Positions 27,216 to 36,279 are shown, numbered from the stretch's first letter. The stretch is DNA of 64,000 bases from JASSUD01 sp031963005 (GCA_031963005.1 JASSUL010000007.1:1-64000), one strand, 5' to 3'. Program-made: numbers and translations. Notes: a model not told the origin generated them from the letters alone.

Positions 27216-28352
27216 TTACCGCACGCTCGTTTGCGCCTCATCGGGTGCACGTGTACGTAAAGTTCCAATCTCCCACGCACGTTCGCCGTGGGCATGCAAA
27301 TGTTCAATGGCGCGCGCCGCATTGGCTTTAGACACAATCACGGTTAAACCAATTCCGCAATTAAATACACGATGCATTTCATGCGTATCCACTTGCCCTT
27401 GCTCTTGTAACCAATCAAATAACTTGAGTCTCTCCCAAGCGCGAGAGTCTAATTGTGCGGTGAGGTTTTGAGGTAATACACGCGGTATATTTTCAAGTAA
27501 ACCTCCGCCGGTAATATGGGCAATGGCTTTGACCTGTACCGCTTCCATAAGCGCCAGAATCGGTTTCACATAAATGCGCGTAGGTGCCATTAACACATCG
27601 GCTAAGGATTGCCCGGGTATAAATTCTGCATGCAGATCGGGTTTGGCCTGCTCCAGAATTTTACGAATTAAGGAATATCCATTCGCATGGGCACCACTAG
27701 ATGCCAAGCCCAGGACGACATCCCCTTCAGATAAAGCGGTACGCGCTGAAGAAGAGGAAGTAGTCTCTTTGCCTACTTCTTCAAGTTCGGCACCTCCCAG
27801 TATTCGACTCTTTTCTACGACTCCAACCGCAAAACCAGCGAGATCATAGTCTCCCCCTTCATACAGCCCAGGCATTTCCGCCGTCTCGCCTCCAATTAAG
27901 GCGCACCCCGCTAATTCACAGCCGTGCGCAATACCGGCAATCACCGTAGCGGCAGTATCTACATGCAATTTGCCACAGGCAAAATAATCTAAAAAGAAAA
28001 GAGGCTCTGCACCCTGCGCCAAAATATCATTCACACTCATTGCGACTAAATCTTGCCCAATGGTGTCGTGCCGATTCAATGCAAACGCTAACTTGAGCTT
28101 GGTTCCTACACCATCGGTCCCTGAGACTAAAACCGGCTCACGATACTTTTTGGATATTTCAAATAAAGCGCCAAAGCCACCGATGCTGGTCAATACGCCT
28201 TCTCGTCGCGTTTTCTTCGCAAGCGGCTTAATACGTTCAATCAGGGCATCCCCTGCATCGATATCTACGCCTGCGGCCTTATAAGACAAACCCGCACCGG
28301 AAGGTTGATCATCTTGAGTGGAAGGAGAAAAAGGGGGGGTGGGAGCAGCCAT
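27216..28352 (-). CDS. purM: Phosphoribosylformylglycinamidine cyclo-ligase (AIR synthetase)
   Basis: PurM closes the imidazole ring to form aminoimidazole ribotide in purine synthesis, using ATP. The 378-residue product begins with a Pro/Ser-rich stretch, then LSYKAAGVDIDAGDALIERI. The signature VLVSGTDGVGTKLKLA, AMSVNDILAQGAEPLFFLDY, and LIGGETAEMPGLY with YDLAGFAVGVVE follow, and AHITGGGLLENIPRVLP closes the set. A Glu/Ser insertion (EEVGKETTSSSSARTAL) in the middle is longer than I expect for the family. Confidence 0.96.
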   Translation of the reverse strand: MAAPTPPFSPSTQDDQPSGAGLSYKAAGVDIDAGDALIERIKPLAKKTRREGVLTSIGGFGALFEISKKYREPVLVSGTDGVGTKLKLAFALNRHDTIGQDLVAMSVNDILAQGAEPLFFLDYFACGKLHVDTAATVIAGIAHGCELAGCALIGGETAEMPGLYEGGDYDLAGFAVGVVEKSRILGGAELEEVGKETTSSSSARTALSEGDVVLGLASSGAHANGYSLIRKILEQAKPDLHAEFIPGQSLADVLMAPTRIYVKPILALMEAVQVKAIAHITGGGLLENIPRVLPQNLTAQLDSRAWERLKLFDWLQEQGQVDTHEMHRVFNCGIGLTVIVSKANAARAIEHLHAHGERAWEIGTLRTRAPDEAQTSVR

Positions 28353-28659
28353 GGATTCACGTATTAAAAATTACACAATAGGGGTTACATGCCCAATCAT
28401 ACCGTATGAGCCTCTAGATACGCCAAATCTACTATGTCAATGCTGTATCGCCATGTAGCGAGAAATGCCTTTGAGGCCCGTACAGCAAGCTCTGCAAGTC
28501 TGACTTTCCCTCCGACTCGCCGCAGTCATTTCCCTGCCTTTTAAATCCCCCCTGCACTTCACGGCATTTCAGAGTCCACCGCTCAAACCAAAGCGCTTCC
28601 CTTTATTAGCATGACTACTCCGCCCTCCTCTTTGAAGTCCCTCCATCGAGAAAAACGCT
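28353..28659. other. Divergent intergenic region, nothing recognised
   Basis: This is the spacer between purM and the dioxygenase gene. No ORF or structured element was seen. Confidence 0.4.
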
Positions 28660-29967
28660 ATGTCACTGCCTGAAAACATTGCCTCCCCCACCCCACTTAT
28701 TCACGCCCCGTTTTTTCACTACGTGGAATTTGAATCTAGTCATGCACGTTTGTTAACTTCGACACTCTCTCATGCACTGGGCATGCCCATAGTTGGTACG
28801 TTAAATACCGAGCACGGCGTGAGCTACTGCCTGCAAAGTCAACAAGCCATGATTATTTGCAGCTCCCCAAAAACACACAAAAATGCGGATGCGCCCTTCA
28901 ACACGTCGAATGATTTTCATGCCGGCCTAAAAAATACACAACACATCCGTGTAAGCGCCATCGGAATACAAGTAGCAGACCCCGAATACGCGCATGCGCA
29001 TCTCAGCAGTACCGTGCAAGCAGACCAAGGCGAATCTTTACAAGTCTATCCCTCTGGTCTCATGGACCTGAAGCTCCCTAATCTACTAGGCCATCTGCGT
29101 TTACGGTTTCTCCACTCTAAACTGCATGCCGCCCCCCATTGCACCTCTGGCATTCCATACGGCATTCAAGGATTTACTCCTTGTACGTCGGAAGATGGCA
29201 CTGCGCAGGCACCGGCCTTTTTGCCAGGAGGGATCAGCAGCATTGATCACGTCGCCATTAATGTGCGCAATGTCAATGCCGTCTGCGAACGTCTACAGGC
29301 TCTCACGACCTGGACTCCATTTAGAGTTTTTGATGAGGCCATTTTGCATCGGCCACTAGGAGCGCTGACACTGAGCAGCCAAACGCAGGAAGGTTTGCTC
29401 ACCATCGTGCAAGCCACCAAACGCAGCAGTATTTTTGAACACGCGCTACAGGACAATGGCGGCCCTTACGTGCATCACATTGCTTTACGCTGTGATGATA
29501 TTTTTCAATTAGCCGACGCCTTAAGCGCGCACGGCGCCTGGAAATCCATGCCCCCTCCTGCGGCAAACTACTATAACGACATCCGCTCAACCGCCCTCCA
29601 ATTCCTCCCGCCCGCGAAGTTCGACAAACTCCAACACTACGGCATGCTGCTAGACTTCGAAGACAACTGCGCGCTCGTACAAGTCTTCCTTCCTTACCTA
29701 GACGACGTACCTGGCGTTTTCTTCGAACTCATTAGCCGCGTACCAAGACTGGACCAACCCGTACAGCAGATCCCTGCTGCAGGTTGCGGTGGCTTTGGAG
29801 ATCGCAATGTGGCCCAACTCTACGATTGCTTAATTAGAGGTGTAGGCCAACTTCCCAGTGTGATGGATGTAGCGACCAGCACTCCCACGGATCGTCCTCT
29901 GCATAAGCCAACAACAGCATCAGAAAGCACACCACAAGCGCTCCCAGAGCCTGTAGCAGCGTTGTAG
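28660..29967 (+). CDS. 4-hydroxyphenylpyruvate dioxygenase / hydroxymandelate synthase family protein
   Basis: These Fe(II) VOC-fold enzymes convert 4-hydroxyphenylpyruvate to homogentisate (HPPD) or 4-hydroxymandelate (HmaS). The three metal ligands are visible: His in IDHVAINVRN, His in YVHHIALRCDD and Glu in VFFELISR. The family's C-terminal motif appears as GCGGFGDRNVAQLYDCL. The product is 435 residues, longer than most bacterial HPPDs, with a divergent N-terminal domain and an extra Thr/Pro-rich tail of about 40 residues. No other tyrosine-catabolism gene is adjacent. HPPD and HmaS cannot be separated by eye. A strong terminator follows. Confidence 0.8.
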   Translation: MSLPENIASPTPLIHAPFFHYVEFESSHARLLTSTLSHALGMPIVGTLNTEHGVSYCLQSQQAMIICSSPKTHKNADAPFNTSNDFHAGLKNTQHIRVSAIGIQVADPEYAHAHLSSTVQADQGESLQVYPSGLMDLKLPNLLGHLRLRFLHSKLHAAPHCTSGIPYGIQGFTPCTSEDGTAQAPAFLPGGISSIDHVAINVRNVNAVCERLQALTTWTPFRVFDEAILHRPLGALTLSSQTQEGLLTIVQATKRSSIFEHALQDNGGPYVHHIALRCDDIFQLADALSAHGAWKSMPPPAANYYNDIRSTALQFLPPAKFDKLQHYGMLLDFEDNCALVQVFLPYLDDVPGVFFELISRVPRLDQPVQQIPAAGCGGFGDRNVAQLYDCLIRGVGQLPSVMDVATSTPTDRPLHKPTTASESTPQALPEPVAAL

Positions 29968-29988
29968 TATTAAAGAGGCAATAGATTC

Positions 29989-30023
29989 AGCCCACCACAA
30001 CAAAGTCGGTGGGCTGTTTTTTT
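29989..30023 (+). terminator. Rho-independent terminator of the dioxygenase gene
   Basis: AGCCCACC (29989-29996) pairs with GGTGGGCT (30008-30015), followed by GTTTTTTT. It lies 22 bp after the stop codon. Confidence 0.9.
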
Positions 30024-30179
30024 AGCCAGCATGGTTGACAAAAAACAACAATAATCTTATCTATTAACTAGACTTTTCATTTTTCTTCCCAGTAGAATGC
30101 CCAATAGGTATTTAATATCTATGGGATTTTTATTGAGCAGCTTTTCTGTCATGTAAAAGAGAATGTATAAGGAAGATCT

Positions 30180-31565
30180 ATGACGAGCGTAGTAGGTTCA
30201 GCTAGCTCCAATTCATCACGGAGAGCATCGCTTTCATCCAGTAATGAAGAATCGCCCCTCATACGATCACGCTCAAATTCATTTGATGGCTCACAATCAG
30301 GTATACCGTCCGTTAACCATATTCACTTCGACCCCAGAGCATTTAATAGTCCACACGGCCATGTGGATTCAGAAACTAAAGAGTCAGCTAGTGATATCCC
30401 CCATACATCGCCGCTCGCCTCTGGGGGATCTAGTTCCCCTATGTCCGCCTGTTCTAGTGCAAATTCTGACCCACTAGTCAATAATCACGGCCCACATAGG
30501 CGCTCCTCCTCTGCCTCTGCTACCGATATAGAAAAAGAAAGGATAGCTGCCAGATTTTGCGACCAATTCTATGGTGAAGCCTGCTCGATAGATATAGAGA
30601 GCATGATTACGAATCATAAAAATAAATTGGAATTCGTCGAAAAATTAAAAAATGCAATAAACGACGCTAAAAGTAGTAAAAATGCTCTTTTTATCGAGCA
30701 AATCAAAGAAGACATAGACTACGATAAGGTATTGGCATCATATAGTGGACAAGTATTCAATGGTACAGTGCCTTCATGGATAGACAGTGTGCGCAACTAT
30801 AACGAACAGTCAGCAGAGGTATATGCTCGGGCGTTATTGATTAAAACAAAAGCTTGCGGTTATCTATCGGCACAACAGGAAGCTAAGAACGAAAGAGACA
30901 TCAAGCTATCTGGCACGTATATTGAAGAGACTATTTCTCTCCTCGAAAAACTCAAGTTACTTAAATTTAAATCCCGTAACGAGCGCCTTTCTGTCGAGGA
31001 AGAAATCAGCCTACACAATCAGTTTATCCTGCTCAATAATCAAATTAATGCGCATCAAAAAGATGTCGAGGAAGAGGCCCTTCCCTCGCCTCTTATACAG
31101 CACATAGAGTCAGGTTTTTTTGGTACAATCATAGACTATCTTATTTCTGCGATAGGTGCGACATTTGCTTTTGTAGCGGGTGCACGAATATTACCTTTCT
31201 CTATAGCAATGATGGCCGCGATCCCTTTCCTATTAGATATGTTAGGGCGTTTGATTAAACTTATCACGGCTTACTTCAAGAAAAAACAAAAACAGCGCGC
31301 GCACGCAGCCAAACCTATCAAAGAGCAAATACTGTATCCGTTAGTCAATCTATTAAAAAATACTATGAATACTATACCTTCTACTTTTGATTCTAATCAG
31401 ATGAAGCAACTGCTTGATCAACAAGAACAACGGCTTACAAAAGTCTTTAAAGAAACCTTTAAAGAGGTTAAAGAGGAAATGCAACAACAATTTAGAGACG
31501 AACTACAAAAGTTGAAGGAAGGATCTGAACAACCTAAAAATATAGCAGCAGCGCAAGGTAACTAA
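30180..31565 (+). CDS. Hypothetical Ser-rich protein with membrane hairpin and C-terminal coiled coil
   Basis: The 461-residue product starts with about 110 Ser/Asn/His-rich residues (SSNSSRRASLSSSNEE), then a charged helical region. Two hydrophobic segments lie at about 320-365 (IDYLISAIGATFAFVAGARI and SIAMMAAIPFLLDMLG). A Gln/Lys/Glu-rich coiled coil (TKVFKETFKEVKEEMQQQF) comes near the end. AAGGA precedes the ATG. No family is recognised. The bipartite plan (disordered Ser-rich head, membrane hairpin, coiled coil) matches the proteins at 2661 and 9147, suggesting a loose family of candidate effectors. Confidence 0.7.
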   Translation: MTSVVGSASSNSSRRASLSSSNEESPLIRSRSNSFDGSQSGIPSVNHIHFDPRAFNSPHGHVDSETKESASDIPHTSPLASGGSSSPMSACSSANSDPLVNNHGPHRRSSSASATDIEKERIAARFCDQFYGEACSIDIESMITNHKNKLEFVEKLKNAINDAKSSKNALFIEQIKEDIDYDKVLASYSGQVFNGTVPSWIDSVRNYNEQSAEVYARALLIKTKACGYLSAQQEAKNERDIKLSGTYIEETISLLEKLKLLKFKSRNERLSVEEEISLHNQFILLNNQINAHQKDVEEEALPSPLIQHIESGFFGTIIDYLISAIGATFAFVAGARILPFSIAMMAAIPFLLDMLGRLIKLITAYFKKKQKQRAHAAKPIKEQILYPLVNLLKNTMNTIPSTFDSNQMKQLLDQQEQRLTKVFKETFKEVKEEMQQQFRDELQKLKEGSEQPKNIAAAQGN

Positions 31566-31611
31566 ATATAGCAAAGCGGTTGCTATTTACTTATAGTTCA
31601 TCCAAGACTAC

Positions 31612-31654
31612 TTGCGCCAAAAGGTTAAGGTCTCTCTTTAACCTTTTGGCGCAA
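31612..31654. other. Perfect 17-bp hairpin
   Basis: TTGCGCCAAAAGGTTAA (31612-31628) is followed by a 9-base loop and its exact reverse complement (31638-31654). No long T-run follows, so it is an atypical terminator or another structured element. The rest of the 31566-32068 gap shows no gene I can support; a short minus-strand frame at 31721-31918 was not called. Confidence 0.7.
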
Positions 31655-32068
31655 AACGCTCTTGAATACCCAGCACCCAGCTCAAAAGAAATACAAAATA
31701 CCAATTTATACTATCGCCTTTCAAGGCTGATCATGATGTGTAGTTGAGAACCCCTTCGCTACACTCACAATAGCAGTAGCTGGCATAGCCATACTATGCA
31801 GTATGATACAAGACATAGTCCTCCTCCCTAATTCAACCCTTCCCGTTCTTTCATTCACAAACGAATTCGCGCACTTCTCACCAGAAGATTCTCTCAGCAA
31901 TTCCAAAGCCGCCACCACGACAGTATACGTTCACTTTTTAAGACTTCAGAGAAACGCGCTACAGGCATGATGTGCGTACTATATAGGGTGACGTCGCGCA
32001 TCAAAATACGCTATGGTGTTTAACTCTATTAGCGCCCCCCTTTCTCTACGCTCATTATATCCTCCAAT

Positions 32069-33016
32069 ATGCCCACCTTACGCCGTTGCAGCCTAATAGC
32101 CCCTTCCGGCCATGTGCGAGACCCTGCCACTGCGGAGCGCGCCCTAACGTGCTTACAAGCTAGACATTGGCAAATAGAACAATGGGAAGTGACTCAGCAG
32201 CGCTTTTTACGCTTTTCTGCGAACGATACGGCGCGTGCTACTCAAATCAATCAACTAGCGGATCCCCATGCAGCCCTTCCAGAGTTAGTGCTGGCAGTAC
32301 GCGGAGGATATGGCGCCATTCGGCTCCTTCCTTCGCTCGATTACCCAGGGCTGGAGCGGCGCTTAAAAGAAGCCCCCACGATCTTAATGGGACACAGCGA
32401 TTTCACCGCCATACAAATGGCCCTACTAGCCCAATCAGGCCTAACCACCTACAGCGGACCCATGTTCTGCAGCCATTTTGGCGCCGATACGCCCAGTAGT
32501 TTTACCCTAGAAGCTTTTGAAAAAGTCTTTACCCACGATACCCTCACATTACGCGTGCAGCCGGCTCATAGCCCTTCCACCTCCTCTTCACACTACGCCG
32601 GAAAACTCTGGGGAGGCAATTTAGCCACGCTCACTTCCCTCATCGGCACGCCCTACCTCCCTTCCATCGAAGGGGGCCTGTTATTTATTGAAGATATTAA
32701 CGAGGCCCCTTTTCGCCTCGAACGCATGCTGTGCCAGTTACGCTTAGCCGGTATCCTAGAGCGTCAGCAGGCGCTTATATTAGGGGAACTAGGCGCCAAT
32801 CGCCTTGCCGAGCAAGATAACAGCTACTCCTTAGACAACCTGCTAGACTACTTGCGCGACACCCTACGTATCCCCATTTTTACGGGCCTCCCCGTCGGAC
32901 ATGGCCCAGATATTGTCAGCTTACCCGTTGGTGCCCATGCAGAATTAGTGCGCGATACACAGGGCTGGGAACTCAAGGTCAAAAACCGTATTCCTTCTTC
33001 GCAGCATAAACCATAA
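32069..33016 (+). CDS. ldcA: Muramoyltetrapeptide (LD-)carboxypeptidase
   Basis: LdcA removes the terminal D-Ala from murein tetrapeptides in the cytoplasm during cell-wall recycling. The 315-residue S66-family product has the nucleophile Ser in LMGHSDFTAIQ. The Glu and His of the triad lie in FIEDINEAPFRLERM and GLPVGHGPDIVSLPVG. AVRGGYGAIRLLP is also conserved. It stands alone on the plus strand; a family B repeat starts 9 bp after its stop. Confidence 0.95.
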   Translation: MPTLRRCSLIAPSGHVRDPATAERALTCLQARHWQIEQWEVTQQRFLRFSANDTARATQINQLADPHAALPELVLAVRGGYGAIRLLPSLDYPGLERRLKEAPTILMGHSDFTAIQMALLAQSGLTTYSGPMFCSHFGADTPSSFTLEAFEKVFTHDTLTLRVQPAHSPSTSSSHYAGKLWGGNLATLTSLIGTPYLPSIEGGLLFIEDINEAPFRLERMLCQLRLAGILERQQALILGELGANRLAEQDNSYSLDNLLDYLRDTLRIPIFTGLPVGHGPDIVSLPVGAHAELVRDTQGWELKVKNRIPSSQHKP

Positions 33017-33024
33017 AAGTACAA

Positions 33025-33234
33025 TAGACTTCTTTCGAAACCCTGTAGCGGCGCCACTCCTGGTAGGCCGGTGGTGACGAAGGAACCCCAACATGCACGC
33101 CATGGCGTCCTTGATGATCTGCTTATGATTATCTAAAAGCTAAAATGAAAAGTTAGCAGTACGCATGTTGGGGTTCCGTATTTGATTCAATTCGTCACCC
33201 CCAACCTACCATACTCGGTTTCGAAAAAAGTCTA
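33025..33234. repeat. MITE-like element, family B, copy 2 (complete)
   Basis: Termini TAGACTTCTTTCGAAACC and GGTTTCGAAAAAAGTCTA are inverted repeats. Inside are GGTGACGAAGGAACCCCAAC and the matching right arm ending CACCCCCAACCTACC. It is about 210 bp, non-coding, and lies between ldcA and tRNA-Leu. Confidence 0.88.
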
Positions 33235-33408
33235 ATATCAAAGCCCTTTTCATGCATCCTTGCTATATCACCGCACAATTTATGCAATTGATATGAATTT
33301 AATTGTAAAGATCTGGTAGAATCGCGCCGCATTAGCAATCATAGAGCGCATCGCACTATTCCAACATAGAGCAAGCGCCAGTACAGTACGCAGCATACAA
33401 TCAGACCA

Positions 33409-33497
33409 GCGAGGGTGGCGAAATAGGTAGACGCACCAGGTTTAGGTCCTGACGCTAGTCAAATGGCGTGCGGGTTCGAGTCCCGCTCCTCGCACCA
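33409..33497 (+). tRNA. tRNA-Leu (anticodon UAG)
   Basis: This is a class II tRNA with a long variable arm. The acceptor GCGAGGG pairs with the CTCCTCGC end, the T loop is TTCGAGT and CCA is encoded. The anticodon loop TTTAGGT (33441-33447) gives anticodon TAG at 33443-33445. Confidence 0.97.
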
Positions 33498-33851
33498 AAA
33501 AACCATTACAAATCAAAGATTTAGGTTTTTTTGGAAATCACTTTTTACCCCTCCCCCATTCCTTCTTGGAATGACCGCATTTTTCCAGCAAAAAGCACGG
33601 CAGTTCCTCCCTATTTTCTTGTCTGCGAGAATATCCCGTAGCCATAGTGACAAATATGCGCTTGTGACCGATATGGCCCAATACAGCTTATATCGCAAGC
33701 AACATAGTCTATCGTTCAGGCTATTCGAAAAATATTGGGCAAAAAGCACCTACATGTTTCTACATGGGAGACAATAGGAGGTGGTATTCTTGATCTATTA
33801 AGTGATCTGGGCTAGCCTAATCTAGCTAACTTAATAACACCTTTTAGGAGA
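33498..33851. other. Left part of the tRNA-Leu mini-island, no gene supported
   Basis: On the minus strand this stretch reads WLRDILADKKIG and KNAVIPRRN, faintly reminiscent of an IS5-type transposase C-terminal region. It is too short and irregular to call. GGAG lies just before the antitoxin start at 33852. Confidence 0.3.
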
Positions 33852-34103
33852 ATGGCTATGCATACCATAAATATGTCGGAAGCCACATCTAATTTGTCCC
33901 CTCTGGTCGACGCTCTAGAGCAGGGAAGAGAGCTTGAAATCATTATTGCTCGGCACGGCCGGCCAGCTGCCAGATTAGTGCCTATCGAAGTAGCAGCCTC
34001 CTGTAAGCGCATTGGTGTAGCGAAAGGAATTTTTGAAGTACCGGATGATATTGATGCCCGTAATGATGAGGTGGCTAAATTGTTTCTGGGAGGGGCGCTT
34101 TGA
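33852..34103 (+). CDS. Phd/YefM-family antitoxin
   Basis: The 83-residue product is the antitoxin partner of a PIN toxin. It has the Phd N-terminal DNA-binding pattern (MHTINMSEATSNLSPLVDAL, then IIIARHGRPAARLVP) and a C-terminal toxin-binding tail (GVAKGIFEVPDDID). GGAG precedes the ATG. It overlaps the toxin start by 4 bp, the normal layout for such pairs. The toxin is frameshifted. Confidence 0.88.
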   Translation: MAMHTINMSEATSNLSPLVDALEQGRELEIIIARHGRPAARLVPIEVAASCKRIGVAKGIFEVPDDIDARNDEVAKLFLGGAL

Positions 34104-34487
34104 ATCTGTTGCTAGATACCCATATAGCACTGTGGGCGATTACCGACAATCCAAAACTCTCTACTATGGCACGTGAGATTATTTCGGCACCCCGCAGTAC
34201 GATTTGGGTTAGTGCTGTCAATGTGTGGGAAATTGCCATTAAGCATAGCCTCGGGAGAGAGCTCATGCCGGTGTCACCTAAAGAAGTGCTTCAGTATTTT
34301 CGACAGGACAGGGTATCGATTTCTTGCTGTTGAACCCGAACATGCCGCAGCGGTAGGAGATTTAGCTGCTTATCATCAAGACCCTTTTGATCGTCTTTTA
34401 GTTGCGCAAGCGCTAGTGGAGCCCATGCGGTTGATGACCCATGATGCAACAGTCGCACGATACAGCGATACCATTATTTTAATTTGA
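34100..34487 (+). pseudogene. VapC-type PIN-domain toxin, frameshifted
   Basis: The first frame reads MNLLLDTHIALWAITDNPKL (catalytic Asp6) and continues through SAVNVWEIAIKHSLGR, but stops at 34333. The plus-two frame carries the rest: GYRFLAVEPEHAAAV, HQDPFDRLLVAQALVE and LMTHDATVARY, which are the C-terminal PIN motifs. A single extra base in the run CGACAGGACAGGG (about 34301-34313) restores one frame if removed. The toxin is probably inactive while its antitoxin is intact. Confidence 0.85.
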
Positions 34488-34689
34488 TGGCTGGCTAAAT
34501 GGAAATTGATTGGGAGTGGGTGAACCGGATAGGGGGCACTTTCCCATTTTAATGACCGCCTGATTATGAGCAGAATTTCTGATTTCAATTCTCTTATATA
34601 TCAGTGAGTTTGACGATCTATCTTGTTTAAGAGATAATTTACGGCTTTATGTCACAGCCTCTGCCTGCAAGTTTTTTTAGCATATAGGT

Positions 34690-34722
34690 TGGGGGCGAGT
34701 TCGAGTCCTGCTCCTCGTATCA
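34690..34722. repeat. Degenerate copy of the tRNA-Leu 3' end (attachment-site-like)
   Basis: GCGAGTTCGAGTCCTGCTCC followed by TCGTATCA matches the 3' end of tRNA-Leu at 33470-33497 with about four substitutions, in the same orientation. With the tRNA it brackets a 1.2-kb stretch carrying the phd/PIN module. That is the footprint expected from site-specific integration at a tRNA. No integrase remains. Confidence 0.7.
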
Positions 34723-34921
34723 TACTATTTTCATAGTATCGCATCATTAGAGTACGGCTGGAAAAATCACGATACGTAGGATGCCTCATCCATACCTGTA
34801 TCTCCCATAGTAAATGCAATCTGCTTCTATAAAACGATATTAGCCGCACCTCATGGCTTATCAAAATCTGCCTTGGTGAAGCATTTCAGATTCACCCACA
34901 CCTGATTCAAGGTCTTCGGTT

Positions 34922-36199
34922 ATGCGCTGGCAGAAATTAATGGATAAACGCATCGGCATTATTCCATTACCGCTTTATTTCATTATTCTTATTTGCCTGA
35001 GTGTCCTTCTCTCGCTCAATAAAATCTCAGGCGATATTTCTATCATGATTGCGGTACTGAGTGTATGCGGCTTCACTTTTGCGGGGTTGGGTGCGTCTAT
35101 TCCAGGCCTGCGTCAAATTGGCGGGTCGGTTATCGCAACGATTTTCCTTCCTGCCTGCTTGGTGCATTACCAGCTTTTACCCGCTGAATTAGTCGAATCC
35201 ATCAGTGACTTCTGGGAATCGACCAAATTTTTATACTTATTTATCGCCTGTGTGATCGTCGGCAGTATTCTGAGTATGGATCGTCAGACGCTGATTGCGG
35301 GCATGGTCAAAATTTTTATCCCGCTGGCTTCGGGCTCTGTGCTGGCCATTATGGCAGGCACCTTGACAGGAATGGCCTTTGGATTAAGCGCGCATCATAC
35401 GTTCTTTTATATCATCATCCCCATTATGGCCGGCGGCATCGGTGAAGGGGCCATTCCGCTGACTCTAGGCTATTCAGATATTCTAAACGTGCCGCAAAGC
35501 CAGCTCTTCGCCCAAATCGTACCGGCTATTGTGCTCGGCAATTTAACGGCGATTATCTGTGCGGGTTTGCTGCATCAATTTGGAAAGCGCTACCCTCGCT
35601 TCAACGGGCATGGCCGCCTCTATGCCGCTCATGAAGAGATACCCGCTCATTCTCTCGATACGCGCTCTGTCAATGTGGAGCATATTGCTGCGGCTGGCAT
35701 GGTGGCAATTTGTTTATACATACTAGGCATATTGATTCATAGGTTTACCGGCTTACCGGCTCCTGTGGCGATGCTTTTTCTTGCCGTGCTCGCCAAACTT
35801 ACTCACGCCGTTTCGCCTAAGTTAGAAGGCGGTGCGCACATGGTGTATTATTTTTTCTCCAAAGCCGTGACATATCCCCTGCTCTTCGCCATTGGCATCA
35901 CCACTACCTCGTGGGATGATCTAATGGCTGCGTTCACCTTAGCCAATTTGGTCACTATCACCGTAACGGTATTTACGCTGACCACTGTCGGCTTTTTTGT
36001 GGGGAAATGGGTAGGCCTCTATCCGATCGAAAGCGCCATCATTAATGCCTGCCATAGTGGTATGGGCGGCGTTGGCGACGTGGCAATCCTCACCTCGGCC
36101 CATCGACTACAACTCATGCCGTTTGCACAAATAGCCACTCGTTTAGGAGGGGCGCTCACTATCACTATGGCGATAGTTTTACTGGGGATAGTGACATAA
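34922..36199 (+). CDS. 2-hydroxycarboxylate:cation symporter (CitS/MaeN family)
   Basis: It imports citrate, malate or a related 2-hydroxycarboxylate with Na+ or H+. The 425-residue product has about eleven hydrophobic segments and both family GGxG re-entrant loops: IMAGGIGEGAIPLTLGYSD in the first half and CHSGMGGVGDVAILTSA in the second. LMPFAQIATRLGGALT comes near the end. The substrate cannot be fixed from sequence. An in-frame ATG at 34940 is an alternative start. For a host-restricted bacterium it would supply a TCA-cycle acid close to the gltA-based cycle. Confidence 0.92.
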   Translation: MRWQKLMDKRIGIIPLPLYFIILICLSVLLSLNKISGDISIMIAVLSVCGFTFAGLGASIPGLRQIGGSVIATIFLPACLVHYQLLPAELVESISDFWESTKFLYLFIACVIVGSILSMDRQTLIAGMVKIFIPLASGSVLAIMAGTLTGMAFGLSAHHTFFYIIIPIMAGGIGEGAIPLTLGYSDILNVPQSQLFAQIVPAIVLGNLTAIICAGLLHQFGKRYPRFNGHGRLYAAHEEIPAHSLDTRSVNVEHIAAAGMVAICLYILGILIHRFTGLPAPVAMLFLAVLAKLTHAVSPKLEGGAHMVYYFFSKAVTYPLLFAIGITTTSWDDLMAAFTLANLVTITVTVFTLTTVGFFVGKWVGLYPIESAIINACHSGMGGVGDVAILTSAHRLQLMPFAQIATRLGGALTITMAIVLLGIVT

Positions 36200-36279
36200 A
36201 GCGCCAGGATACCGTGGGCAATACAGCGGGCGATCTGCGCGCCAGCTGTCCGAGCCGGCTTTCAAGCTAATGTAGCATG

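Noticed and set aside
27068..27331. 87-codon plus-strand frame across the 3' ends of two convergent genes
   Set aside because: Antisense to the purM 3' end and overlapping the orphan gene in another frame; no support.
31721..31918. 65-codon minus-strand frame before ldcA
   Set aside because: No family, no ribosome binding site, low-quality composition; probably chance.
33513..33749. Minus-strand frame reminiscent of an IS5-type transposase C-terminus
   Set aside because: Only short stretches (RDILADKKIG, AVIPRRN) resemble the family; spacing is irregular and no DDE residues can be placed.
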